From assembly GCA_964639885.1 (NCBI GenBank), contig CAZXEH010000002.1:1-64000 (forward strand): DNA of 64,000 nucleotides, given 5' to 3'. Position 1 is the stretch's first letter, and each line of letters begins with the position of its first letter. The notes under the pieces are model-generated. The model did no database searches, was not told the origin of the DNA, and saw nothing but the letters and a program-made list of their open reading frames with translations. Made by a program: the position numbers and the translations under genes. Below are positions 15,421 through 23,773 of the stretch, piece by piece. The stretch is from JAGNLA01 sp964639885 (lineage in GTDB: Bacteria > Caldisericota > Caldisericia > JAAYUI01).

Positions 15421-16236
15421 TTAAACAGAACCCAAGTTTGGAGCAAAGAACATTAAGGCAACCACAATTGAATTGTTGAGAATATGGAGGGTTATTGGTG
15501 CAGCAAGGGTCTTCTCCCGCTCATACATCCACGCCATGTAAACACCTATTGAAAGAGCAAAAAGCAGCCTTGTCAGGGTTTCATAGTGAAGCAGTCCGAA
15601 AATGAGAGAAGAAATAAGAATTCCGACCCAGGGTTTGTAATACCTTCTGAACCAGCCGTATATGGCGCCCCTGAAGAGTATTTCTTCACAGATTGGCCCA
15701 ATTATTCCGATTGAAATCAGGAACACGAAAAACAGCCAGATGGAGTTGTTTTTAGGAATCAGCAAATCGAGGTTGTTTGGTGCAAACTGTGGGAGTTTGA
15801 AATTCATCACTTTCTGAAGGTATTCCAAAAGCATTTCAATCCCATTGACCACGACAACAACGGCAATCGACTCAACAATCCACTGCCACTTGATTTTTAG
15901 CTTCGATAATCCAAAGGTCTCCCAAGAAAAACGCTTGAGCGAAAAGCCAAGAAAGAACACCGGCAAAATCATGCTGACTTCGATGATTGCCATAAAAGCT
16001 ATAAAACCAGCCTGGATGCCCGGTGTCGATGCAAATTTACTGTAATCCATAAATGACAATGCGTTAGAGTAACGACCCATGAAGACCAGCGACAGTGGCA
16101 AAAGAACTATAAGCATTACAATCATACCGACAGTCATTGCTGAGCCCAGACCCAGGACAGGATAGGCAACAAGCTCCAGCCAGTCTGCAAACTTTGGCTT
16201 TGGCTGCACTGGGTTGGTTTCAATTTCGTTTTCCAT
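15421..16236 (-). CDS. CPBP-family intramembrane metalloprotease
   Basis: 271 residues with about eight hydrophobic segments. The CPBP/Abi motifs are in place: EEILFRGAIYGWFRR (motif 1, paired Glu and Arg), FGLLHYE (motif 2 His) and HILNNSIV (motif 4 His/Asn). Family members act as prenyl-protein-type or membrane proteases and often confer self-immunity. The role here is unknown, and no bacteriocin gene is adjacent. GAGGAGG lies before ATG 16236. A TATAAT at 16265-16260 on the minus strand gives a start that overlaps the divergent Rieske promoter. Confidence 0.9.
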   Translation of the reverse strand: MENEIETNPVQPKPKFADWLELVAYPVLGLGSAMTVGMIVMLIVLLPLSLVFMGRYSNALSFMDYSKFASTPGIQAGFIAFMAIIEVSMILPVFFLGFSLKRFSWETFGLSKLKIKWQWIVESIAVVVVVNGIEMLLEYLQKVMNFKLPQFAPNNLDLLIPKNNSIWLFFVFLISIGIIGPICEEILFRGAIYGWFRRYYKPWVGILISSLIFGLLHYETLTRLLFALSIGVYMAWMYEREKTLAAPITLHILNNSIVVALMFFAPNLGSV

Positions 16237-16251
16237 GAATCCTCCTCAAAT

Positions 16252-16280
16252 TTGACATGATTATAGCTCTTTTTTATATT
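16252..16280 (+). promoter_or_regulatory. Promoter of the Rieske oxygenase gene
   Basis: TTGACA (16252-16257), 17-base spacer, TATATT (16275-16280). Near consensus. The divergent CPBP -10 box (16260-16265) lies within its spacer, so the two promoters probably compete. Confidence 0.72.
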
Positions 16281-16310
16281 TTAAAAGAATATGCATTATC
16301 AGGAGGAGTA

Positions 16311-17291
16311 ATGATTCGCAACCAGTGGTATGTAGTGCTGGATTCAAGACAGGTCAGAAATAAACCAGTCGGTTTTGTAAGAATGGGCGAGAGACTGGTG
16401 TTCTGGAGAGATGATTCCGGAAAGGTCATATGCATGAAGGATAAGTGTGCACACAGAGGCGCATCGCTTGCCATAGGCAGAAAAATCCACAACCACATCG
16501 AGTGTCCGTTTCATGGCCTCGAATATGACTCAACAGGCAAATGCACATGTATTCCAGCAAATGGCATGAATACAGAAGTTCCGGCTAACTTTAAAGTTGG
16601 CACTTACCCAACACATGAAGAACATGGGTTCATCTTTATATGGTGGGGTGACAATCCACCTGCAGATTTGCAACCGCCGCAGTTTTTTGATGATTTGGGC
16701 AAGCTCCAGTACACCGTTGCTTTTGATCACTGGAAAGCCCATTACTCAAGAATAATCGAAAACCAGCTGGATGCTGTCCATATACCCTTTATCCACTACA
16801 ATACAATAGGCAGGGGATGCAAAACGCTTGTTGACGGACCTAGAGTAAAATGGATTAATGACGATAAATTCTACATTTATGTGAGTAACCGTGTTGACAA
16901 TGGTTCAAGACCGCTCAAGCCAGAAGAGATGCAGGGAGACGATTTTTTTAAGCTTGAGTTCATTTTCCCAAATCTATGGCAGAATTACATTGCTGAGAAA
17001 ATGAGAATAGTGATTGCTTTTGTTCCTGTCGACGACGAAAACACTATCCTTACAATGCATATTCATCAGGGATTCGTTAACATTCCGGTGCTCAGACAGA
17101 TAACAGACTCGATAAACAAATCCTTTAGCCTGAAGGTTGCCCATCAGGATAGAAAAGTGGTTGAAACCCAGTTGCCAAAACCTTCTGGAATGAAGATAGG
17201 TGAGAACCTGTTCCAGGGAGACAATCCAATCATTGCCTACAGAAAACGAAGGAATGAGCTTATGGAGAGAGCAGGAGGTTCAGGAGTTTAA
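16311..17291 (+). CDS. Rieske [2Fe-2S] non-haem iron oxygenase
   Basis: 326 residues from ATG 16311, chosen because AGGAGGAG lies just upstream. The Rieske cluster ligands are CAHRG and CPFHG (CxH...CxxH, about 45-67). The mononuclear iron site follows as NQLDAVHIPFIH (about 160-171), giving the two His of the 2-His-1-carboxylate facial triad. This is the layout of ring-hydroxylating and pheophorbide-type oxygenases. It needs molecular oxygen and a reductase; no reductase is adjacent. The substrate is unknown. An oxygenase suggests at least occasional exposure to oxygen, or acquisition by transfer. Confidence 0.9.
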   Translation: MIRNQWYVVLDSRQVRNKPVGFVRMGERLVFWRDDSGKVICMKDKCAHRGASLAIGRKIHNHIECPFHGLEYDSTGKCTCIPANGMNTEVPANFKVGTYPTHEEHGFIFIWWGDNPPADLQPPQFFDDLGKLQYTVAFDHWKAHYSRIIENQLDAVHIPFIHYNTIGRGCKTLVDGPRVKWINDDKFYIYVSNRVDNGSRPLKPEEMQGDDFFKLEFIFPNLWQNYIAEKMRIVIAFVPVDDENTILTMHIHQGFVNIPVLRQITDSINKSFSLKVAHQDRKVVETQLPKPSGMKIGENLFQGDNPIIAYRKRRNELMERAGGSGV

Positions 17292-17300
17292 CCTTCTGCC

Positions 17301-17329
17301 TTGACTACAAAACACCCGTTTAATATAAT
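17301..17329 (+). promoter_or_regulatory. Promoter of tRNA-Asp
   Basis: TTGACT (17301-17306), 17-base spacer, TATAAT (17324-17329), 15 bases before the tRNA. Confidence 0.75.
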
Positions 17330-17344
17330 CTGTCTCACTTGTGC

Positions 17345-17420
17345 GGGGTCGTGGTGTAGCGGTCAACACGCTGGCCTGTCACGCCGGAGACCGGGGGTTC
17401 GAATCCCCTCGATCCCGCCA
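17345..17420 (+). tRNA. tRNA-Asp (GTC)
   Basis: Acceptor GGGGTCG pairs with CGATCCC (17410-17416); D stem GTGT/ACAC; anticodon stem CTGGC/GCCGG with loop CTGTCAC, anticodon GTC at 17378-17380; T arm GGGGG-TTCGAAT-CCCCT; discriminator G; CCA encoded. Confidence 0.96.
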
Positions 17421-17442
17421 ATTCAATCCCTTCCAATTCCCC

Positions 17443-17470
17443 TTGTTTTAAGCAATCCCCAATGTATTAT
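17443..17470 (+). promoter_or_regulatory. Promoter of the S8 peptidase cluster
   Basis: TTGTTT (17443-17448), 16-base spacer, TATTAT (17465-17470), upstream of AGGAGG (17485-17490) and ATG 17495. Confidence 0.55.
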
Positions 17471-17494
17471 TTATTTCAAATGCCAGGAGGATTG

Positions 17495-20400
17495 ATGAGG
17501 ACATTATCGATCATCGTCATCACATTCCTTGTTGCAATTGCTCCATTTTCCGTTGCAGCTGCAAAAAGTGAATCTGACACAAAACTTGTGAATGTACTAG
17601 TAACAATAACAGGTGATCCTGCCTGCACTTTTCTCCCAGAGAACTACGTCCTGCTTAAAACACCAAAACTGGACAAAGTTTTTTCAGCCACAACCAGGGA
17701 AACCGAAAAATCAGTTGAACAATTTATTAGCTCCAGCTGCGAAAGCCTTATCGAAAGGCTTGACCAGACTTATGGCCTGCTGATGAAGGGTTTTGCCTGC
17801 CAAGTCAAGGAATCCAGCATCGAGAAACTCCGCCGAATTCCAGGCATAAAAACCGTTGAAAAAATACCTGAGTACAAGCTTTTTGACATCGACACACACG
17901 CTGATTCCCCTGCTGTGACAAAAGCCAAAGATGCCTGGAATCTAAAAGATCCGCAGGGAAGACCAGTTACCGGAACAGGTCAGGTCATCGGAATCATTGA
18001 CACCGGACTGGACTGGCGCCATCCTGCACTTGGTGGAAAATATGGAACTAATGCAAGAGTTATCAATGGCGTTGACTACTCAACCGGCAAAGGCATTGAA
18101 GTAGACCCTCAGACCCACGGAACCCAGGTTGCGGGTGCTGCTGCAGGCAATGGCAAATACAAAGGTTCTGCCCCTGATGCCAAGCTCATTGGCTACAAAG
18201 TTTACCCTGAAATTGAAGGTGGAGGCGGAACAAACGTAGGAGCCAACATTTTGAAGGCTGTCGAACAATCTGTGTCAATGAAATGCACGGTCATCAATCT
18301 TTCGCTTGGTGCTGCAGGTGGCAGCTCAGGTGATGAAGACAGCAACGAACCGTTCAGGAACGCCTCAAAAGCTGGAGTGATGATTTGTGCTGCAGCAGGC
18401 AACAACGGCGCAAGATCAGACGTGAAGGGTTTTCAGGTGGCAAACCCGAGCACTATACCGCCAGTCTTGAGCTGTGCAGCAACCGATGACACCAGACACC
18501 TGACAATAACGGTTATGGCTCCTGAATCTGAAAAAGACACGAGGATTATTGGTACACCTTTTGACAATGCCGAGATTTGGCCAGCCGGCGAATACGGCGT
18601 TGTTGAATGTGGATTTGGCGCACCCGAGGATTTCACAGACAAGGATTTAACAGGCAAAATTGCGCTTATAGAGAGAGGACCGATTGGCTCGAATGCCATA
18701 AGGTTCAAAGACAAGGCTCTTCGTGCAAAGGATGCCGGTGCCGTTGGCTGTATCATTTACAACTACAGTCTGACTTCTTTCAGCGGAACCATGTATGCTC
18801 CGGATGACAAGGACAAACCGGCGCTTATCCCTGCGATTGGGACAACCTATACCAAGGGATACAAGCTCAAAAACCTGATCGACAAGGGTTTGGCAGTTTC
18901 TGTTGGGATCGGTGATCCTTTTGGTATGATGACCGATTTCTCTTCAATGGGGCCATCGGCTGATTACAAGTTCAAACCTGAGGTTGCAGCCCCTGGACTT
19001 GGCGTAATGTGTCCGGTCTACATGGGTCAGACGCCTGATTTAAGAAATCCGCCATACAGTGCGTTCAACGGAACATCGTGTGCTACACCGGTAATTGCTG
19101 GGGTTGCAGCTCTGGTCAGACAAAAAAATCCCAATGATCCTCCACAGCTTATCAAGTGCAGGCTGATGTCAACAGCCAACCTTCTTTACAATCAAAGTGC
19201 CAATGAGTACATCCCGTTAAGCCTCCAGGGCTCTGGCAGAGTGGATGCAGTGAAGGCGATGACAACCAATTATTACTTCAACCCACCGGCGTTGTCGCTT
19301 AAATCTTTTTCAAACGCCATGTCCTCACAGGTCAGACTGTTCAACTTGACCAAGGAGAAGAAGCAGGCGAAACTTTCCTATTGGTCGATTGGAAGAAACT
19401 CAACATGCAATTTGCCAGATTCAATCGATCTTCTGCCAAACGGAGAAACCGATTTTGATATCACGGTAACCTGCGATACTGATTCGACAGGTGTCCTTGA
19501 GGGTATTGTCTTTGCAAAGATCGATAACGACACAATCCACATTCCCATGATAATGGTCAACGGACCTGGTGGTGTAACCAGAAGGATGTCCGATTTGAAG
19601 ATCAGCACAGGTACAATGGATTTCAACGACCCAAAAATCCCGTCAATCACCTTCAGGATCAACTACGGCCAATACGAGGAAAACACACCCGGTCGAGATG
19701 TTACCAGCAATTATGCAGCAGGAAGACTCGATCTCTACAACAATGATGGCTTTGCTGGCTCGATCCTGATGGGTGATGACATGCAGGTTGGCTACTACAA
19801 CATCCACTGGGATGGAACCGACTATCTGAAGAGACTCTTTGCGCCTAACGGTGATTATGTGATAAAAGCAGTAGGACTGGATTCACTGGTTGATGGCAAC
19901 ACGATGATGATAAGGAACCAGTCTGATCCGCCATCTGCACCAATCAAGGTTGTTAATTCCTCACTTTTGCAGGTTCCGTCAATAAATGTGAAGTCCATAC
20001 CAAGACTCCCAAATATGGGCGAACCTTTTGAACTAAGGTTCTACTCATCGCAATTTTCCAATGTCACCTCTGTATCACTGACATTCAAATGGGATCCATT
20101 TTTCTTCAGCATAAAGAATATGTACAAAGACACTGCTTTTGGGATTCAGCGTGATGGCGTGAGGGTGAATTCAAATATTGACAACGACAGGGGAACAGCC
20201 TCTGTTGAGATCAATGTTGACAAGGATATCTCGGATTCGATATCGGATTATCTTTGTTCATTCCAATGCATCCCGTTACAAGACGGCAGATGCGACATCT
20301 CAATTACAAACCTCGGAGTTCAGACAGCAGACGGAGGCATATCACCCAGGGAATTCTTCGACTTCCTCATGATAACAAACACTTACAGCAGGTTTGACCT

Positions 20401-20578
20401 GAATAACGATACCGTTGTAAACGAACTGGACGCCGACCTTTTGAAAAAGTTTCTGGGATTCACAATTTTAGACCCTCAATACAAGGAATATCTTGATTTT
20501 GATGCTGATGGGAAAATTGATTACACCGATATGATGATGTTGGCAAAAATGTTCGGGTTCCAGAAATCTCCCCCCTAG
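17495..20578 (+). CDS. Secreted subtilisin-like (S8) peptidase with PA, FlgD-like, cohesin-like and dockerin modules
   Basis: 1027 residues from ATG 17495 (AGGAGG at five bases). Signal peptide about 1-25, then a propeptide. The catalytic triad is Asp169 (IIDTGLDWRHP), His208 (THGTQVAG) and Ser528 (GTSCATP), with oxyanion Asn303 (AAAGNNGA). A PA domain is inserted at about 382-440 (LIERGPIGSNA, DAGAVGCIIYN). Downstream come beta-sandwich domains, a FlgD-type Ig segment (GYYNIHWDGTDYLKRLFAPN, about 765-790), a cohesin-like module (about 826-962) and a dockerin (about 967-1025) with loops DLNNDTVVNELD and DFDADGKIDYTD. Probably an active extracellular protease docked to a partner. It is the first gene of a three-gene cluster. 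Confidence 0.92.
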   Translation: MRTLSIIVITFLVAIAPFSVAAAKSESDTKLVNVLVTITGDPACTFLPENYVLLKTPKLDKVFSATTRETEKSVEQFISSSCESLIERLDQTYGLLMKGFACQVKESSIEKLRRIPGIKTVEKIPEYKLFDIDTHADSPAVTKAKDAWNLKDPQGRPVTGTGQVIGIIDTGLDWRHPALGGKYGTNARVINGVDYSTGKGIEVDPQTHGTQVAGAAAGNGKYKGSAPDAKLIGYKVYPEIEGGGGTNVGANILKAVEQSVSMKCTVINLSLGAAGGSSGDEDSNEPFRNASKAGVMICAAAGNNGARSDVKGFQVANPSTIPPVLSCAATDDTRHLTITVMAPESEKDTRIIGTPFDNAEIWPAGEYGVVECGFGAPEDFTDKDLTGKIALIERGPIGSNAIRFKDKALRAKDAGAVGCIIYNYSLTSFSGTMYAPDDKDKPALIPAIGTTYTKGYKLKNLIDKGLAVSVGIGDPFGMMTDFSSMGPSADYKFKPEVAAPGLGVMCPVYMGQTPDLRNPPYSAFNGTSCATPVIAGVAALVRQKNPNDPPQLIKCRLMSTANLLYNQSANEYIPLSLQGSGRVDAVKAMTTNYYFNPPALSLKSFSNAMSSQVRLFNLTKEKKQAKLSYWSIGRNSTCNLPDSIDLLPNGETDFDITVTCDTDSTGVLEGIVFAKIDNDTIHIPMIMVNGPGGVTRRMSDLKISTGTMDFNDPKIPSITFRINYGQYEENTPGRDVTSNYAAGRLDLYNNDGFAGSILMGDDMQVGYYNIHWDGTDYLKRLFAPNGDYVIKAVGLDSLVDGNTMMIRNQSDPPSAPIKVVNSSLLQVPSINVKSIPRLPNMGEPFELRFYSSQFSNVTSVSLTFKWDPFFFSIKNMYKDTAFGIQRDGVRVNSNIDNDRGTASVEINVDKDISDSISDYLCSFQCIPLQDGRCDISITNLGVQTADGGISPREFFDFLMITNTYSRFDLNNDTVVNELDADLLKKFLGFTILDPQYKEYLDFDADGKIDYTDMMMLAKMFGFQKSPP

Positions 20579-20595
20579 CCTTGAGAAGTTTGTTT

Positions 20596-20604
20596 TGCTA
20601 TAAT
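20596..20604 (+). promoter_or_regulatory. Extended -10 promoter for the second S8 peptidase
   Basis: TGCTATAAT with no recognisable -35. It lies in the 56-base gap after the first peptidase, so the second may be expressed separately as well as by read-through. Confidence 0.5.
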
Positions 20605-20634
20605 GTTTCCATTATCAGCGCCAAAGGAGTTGCT

Positions 20635-23600
20635 ATGCTTAGAAAACTTGTGTTTATGGCAATTACGATATTGATGGTTGTTCCTTGCTTAACGCCAGCC
20701 ATCGGCACAAATCCGTCTGGTTTTGACGGGGTCATAGTGGTTTTCAGGCATGGAGGAACGCTCGTCAACACAGACAGACAGACTCTTGATTCTATCGCCC
20801 GAGACAACAGCGCTTTTCTGAAATTTGCCAAGGGCACGTTAAAGAATGTTTGTCCAGAAATAGTTTTCAAACAGGAGATTGATACAGTAATGTGTGCTGT
20901 CTCAGCCGATGTCTCAAAAGGTGCAGTCTCAAAAATTGCCAAACTCCCATTTGTTGAGTCAGTTAACGGCATTTCAAATCTTGAACCGGCAAGCACAACA
21001 GAAAATGCCGACATCATCAATGCCTCATCGCTTTACAACCTCCAGGACGAAAAAAGCCAGTCTGTAACCGGAACCGGAATTGTTGTTGGTATAATCGATA
21101 GCGGTGTAGACTACAGACACCCCGACCTTGGTGCAGGCAAGTACGGAGACCTTGGTAAAGTCATCGGTGGAGTAAATTTCTTAAGCAAAAACGATCCACC
21201 AATTGACGATGACAATATCGGTCATGGAACCGCAATTGCCGGTCTAATCTCATGTGATCTCAAAACAAAATATCCGGGTGTTGCGCCAAATTCACGTCTA
21301 CGCTCATACAAGGTGTACAACAACATCAAACAGAAAGTTGCCGAAGACCTCGTAGTTTCAGCACTTAATCAGGCAGTTAAGGATGGATGCCAAGTTGTAA
21401 ACATTTCGCTTTCTTCTCCAGGAACAGGCGACAGATCGGCGCTATCCCAAGCTGCCGAGTCAGCAACAAATTCTGGCGTCGTAGTCGTCGGTGCAGCTGG
21501 TGATTTTGGATGCCAGAACACTTCAACAACAGGTGCTCCGGTCGGCGGATCGGGTGTCGGCCAGAAATCGATCTGTGTCGGTTCATCAGACATGAGGGCT
21601 GGCTTCTCTTTTACCGTTGCTGGCAAAAATACTGTGGTTTACGGAATGGCGCCAGCACCGTACATGGATTTTGGCGACCAGAATCTTGAAGTGGTTGATG
21701 GTGGTTACGGCACACTTGATGAACTTGCTTCACTCACGCTCAGAGGAAAATACATCCTCCTGAAGAGGGGCCCTGAACAGGGTGAGTCGATCAGCTATGT
21801 TCAGAAGGTTCTCAATGCAAAACGCAGAGGAGCCGCTGGAGTGCTTATCTGGAACAGCATGCCAGGGGAACTCTACAAGATGGACCTCGGCTTCAACAAG
21901 GAAACTGGAGAATCGCTTTCTGAAAAGGACCTGTCACCATCGGTTTTCATAAGCTACTCAGACGGACTTTATCTTTCCGGACTCATCAAGACAGCTGCAA
22001 CTCAGATCAAACCATCAAAAACGACAATTGCTGGCATAGCTCGATTCTCTGCTATGGGGCCAACTGACAACCTTACTTTTAAGCCAGATTTTTGCGCCCC
22101 AGGCCTCGGGCTTAGCACAACAATGTCGATGAATCCAACCTCACTGAATGTGCCAAAGTACACAAACACATTCTCCGGAACGTCAGCCAGTGCAGCCCTA
22201 GTCTCTGGAGCAGCAGCCTTGATCAAGCAGTACAGGCCAACATGGACGGCAGATGACATCAGGCTTGCACTTATGAACACTTCAACAGTGATCATGAATC
22301 AGAACTCGAAACAGCCATCCAGCTTCCTCATTCAGGGGTCAGGCCAGATAAACGTTTCCGCAGCTGCAAATACCCCAGCAGTCATTTCCCCAGGCGGAAT
22401 AATCTTCACTGCAAACACCAAAGAAGTGATCCTGAACATCAAGGGCATGGACACGGCAGATTTACAGATATCAACAAAGGTTTTTGACGGACTTGACGAC
22501 AAAATCAAGCTAACGACGTCGGCAACAACAAAGCCTGTTTCAAAAGGCAAGGAATCAACGCTCATAGTCGACGCTGAATTTGACCCCGATACATTGGATA
22601 TGAATGCGCAGGGGATTGTCTACCTTGAATCTTCAACAGCCAAACTGCACATTCCTGTTATATTCTGGAAGGAATTCGCCGGAGCCAGCCAAAGACCAAT
22701 CAAAACTGCTTCTTACAACTCCAACATCTTTGACTACACCAAACCTGACAAGAAGGTTACTTTCCAGTTTACAATCGTTAATGGCGACAAGTTTGAGCAT
22801 AAACCACTTAAATACACTGTAGGAAAAGCAACATCGGATGACGAGGCTGCGAAATACAACGTTTTAACAAACCTCGACATCGATCTTGTCGATGGCAACG
22901 GTGATTCGTGGGTGACGATCAAGAGGTTGGAAAATCTTGAGATCGGGTACTACAGGTTTGATTGGGAAGGGTTTGATTCAGAGATGCTTTCAAAAGTTCC
23001 CAACGGGACATACCAAATAAAACTTGTCCAGTACGAAACGGTTGGCGTTAAGGGTTCAACCAACAAAACAGTGTCCCGGTCTCCCCTTCAACTAAAAGGT
23101 TCAGTCAAAGTCATCGGTTCTGACATTCTGCAGCCACCTCAGCTCTTCATGGTCTGCAAGCCATACACTCCTTCTGAGAACCAACTCTTTGTGGTGGACG
23201 TATATGTCACCAACGCAAAGGATGTTGGTTTGGTGTCAGGTGAAATTGTCTATCCGGCTGATGAAGTGACTGTGATGGAGGCAAAGGCAAAAGATTTTCT
23301 TGGCAGTGATGGCTCGGGTTTTGAATCTGATCTTTACATCGAACCCAGACTTGATGAGAAAGGCAAATCAATCGGGAAGATTGTGTTCAAGCAGAAAAGA
23401 TCCAGCGACACAGGTGTCAGTGGCTGGGGTTTGATAGCTTCATTTATCGCAAAATGTGACAAATCCGGAAACCCTGAAATAACATTCAGAAACCAGGCTT
23501 TGTACGATTCCAAGGGCAACTGGATTCAACACATGGCCAGCCCACTGATTCTCGAAATCACAACTGAAGAGCCGCTTGTTGGTGATCTTAATTTTGATGG

Positions 23601-23757
23601 AATGGTTGATATAACTGATATTTTCGTATTTTCTCAGTCATATGGTCTCACAAGGGCAGACAAAAATTTCAACATTCTGGCAGATTTCAACAATGATGGC
23701 ATTGTAGATGGCAAAGATTATGATATATTAAGGAAGAATCTTGGAAAGAGGAACTAG
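20635..23757 (+). CDS. Secreted subtilisin-like (S8) peptidase with cohesin-like and dockerin modules; Asp at the oxyanion position
   Basis: 1040 residues from ATG 20635 (AAAGGAG upstream), with a signal peptide. Triad: Asp155 (IIDSGVDYRHPD), His197 (GHGTAIAG), Ser517 (GTSASAA, where most subtilases have GTSMAxP). The oxyanion Asn is replaced by Asp290 (GAAGDFG), as known in proprotein convertase 2. PA-like insert at about 352-442, FlgD-type segment near 766-808, cohesin-like module about 836-979, and a C-terminal dockerin (982-1040) with loops DLNFDGMVDITD and DFNNDGIVDGKD. It is a diverged paralogue of the preceding gene, probably from tandem duplication. Active or altered-specificity peptidase; an inactive form cannot be excluded. 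Confidence 0.9.
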   Translation: MLRKLVFMAITILMVVPCLTPAIGTNPSGFDGVIVVFRHGGTLVNTDRQTLDSIARDNSAFLKFAKGTLKNVCPEIVFKQEIDTVMCAVSADVSKGAVSKIAKLPFVESVNGISNLEPASTTENADIINASSLYNLQDEKSQSVTGTGIVVGIIDSGVDYRHPDLGAGKYGDLGKVIGGVNFLSKNDPPIDDDNIGHGTAIAGLISCDLKTKYPGVAPNSRLRSYKVYNNIKQKVAEDLVVSALNQAVKDGCQVVNISLSSPGTGDRSALSQAAESATNSGVVVVGAAGDFGCQNTSTTGAPVGGSGVGQKSICVGSSDMRAGFSFTVAGKNTVVYGMAPAPYMDFGDQNLEVVDGGYGTLDELASLTLRGKYILLKRGPEQGESISYVQKVLNAKRRGAAGVLIWNSMPGELYKMDLGFNKETGESLSEKDLSPSVFISYSDGLYLSGLIKTAATQIKPSKTTIAGIARFSAMGPTDNLTFKPDFCAPGLGLSTTMSMNPTSLNVPKYTNTFSGTSASAALVSGAAALIKQYRPTWTADDIRLALMNTSTVIMNQNSKQPSSFLIQGSGQINVSAAANTPAVISPGGIIFTANTKEVILNIKGMDTADLQISTKVFDGLDDKIKLTTSATTKPVSKGKESTLIVDAEFDPDTLDMNAQGIVYLESSTAKLHIPVIFWKEFAGASQRPIKTASYNSNIFDYTKPDKKVTFQFTIVNGDKFEHKPLKYTVGKATSDDEAAKYNVLTNLDIDLVDGNGDSWVTIKRLENLEIGYYRFDWEGFDSEMLSKVPNGTYQIKLVQYETVGVKGSTNKTVSRSPLQLKGSVKVIGSDILQPPQLFMVCKPYTPSENQLFVVDVYVTNAKDVGLVSGEIVYPADEVTVMEAKAKDFLGSDGSGFESDLYIEPRLDEKGKSIGKIVFKQKRSSDTGVSGWGLIASFIAKCDKSGNPEITFRNQALYDSKGNWIQHMASPLILEITTEEPLVGDLNFDGMVDITDIFVFSQSYGLTRADKNFNILADFNNDGIVDGKDYDILRKNLGKRN

Positions 23758-23773
23758 GAAAGAGGTTTTACTG

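Noticed and set aside
20581..20604. TTGAGA at 20581 as a -35 box for the second S8 peptidase
   Set aside because: Only 12 bases separate it from TATAAT, too short; the extended -10 alone is the better reading.
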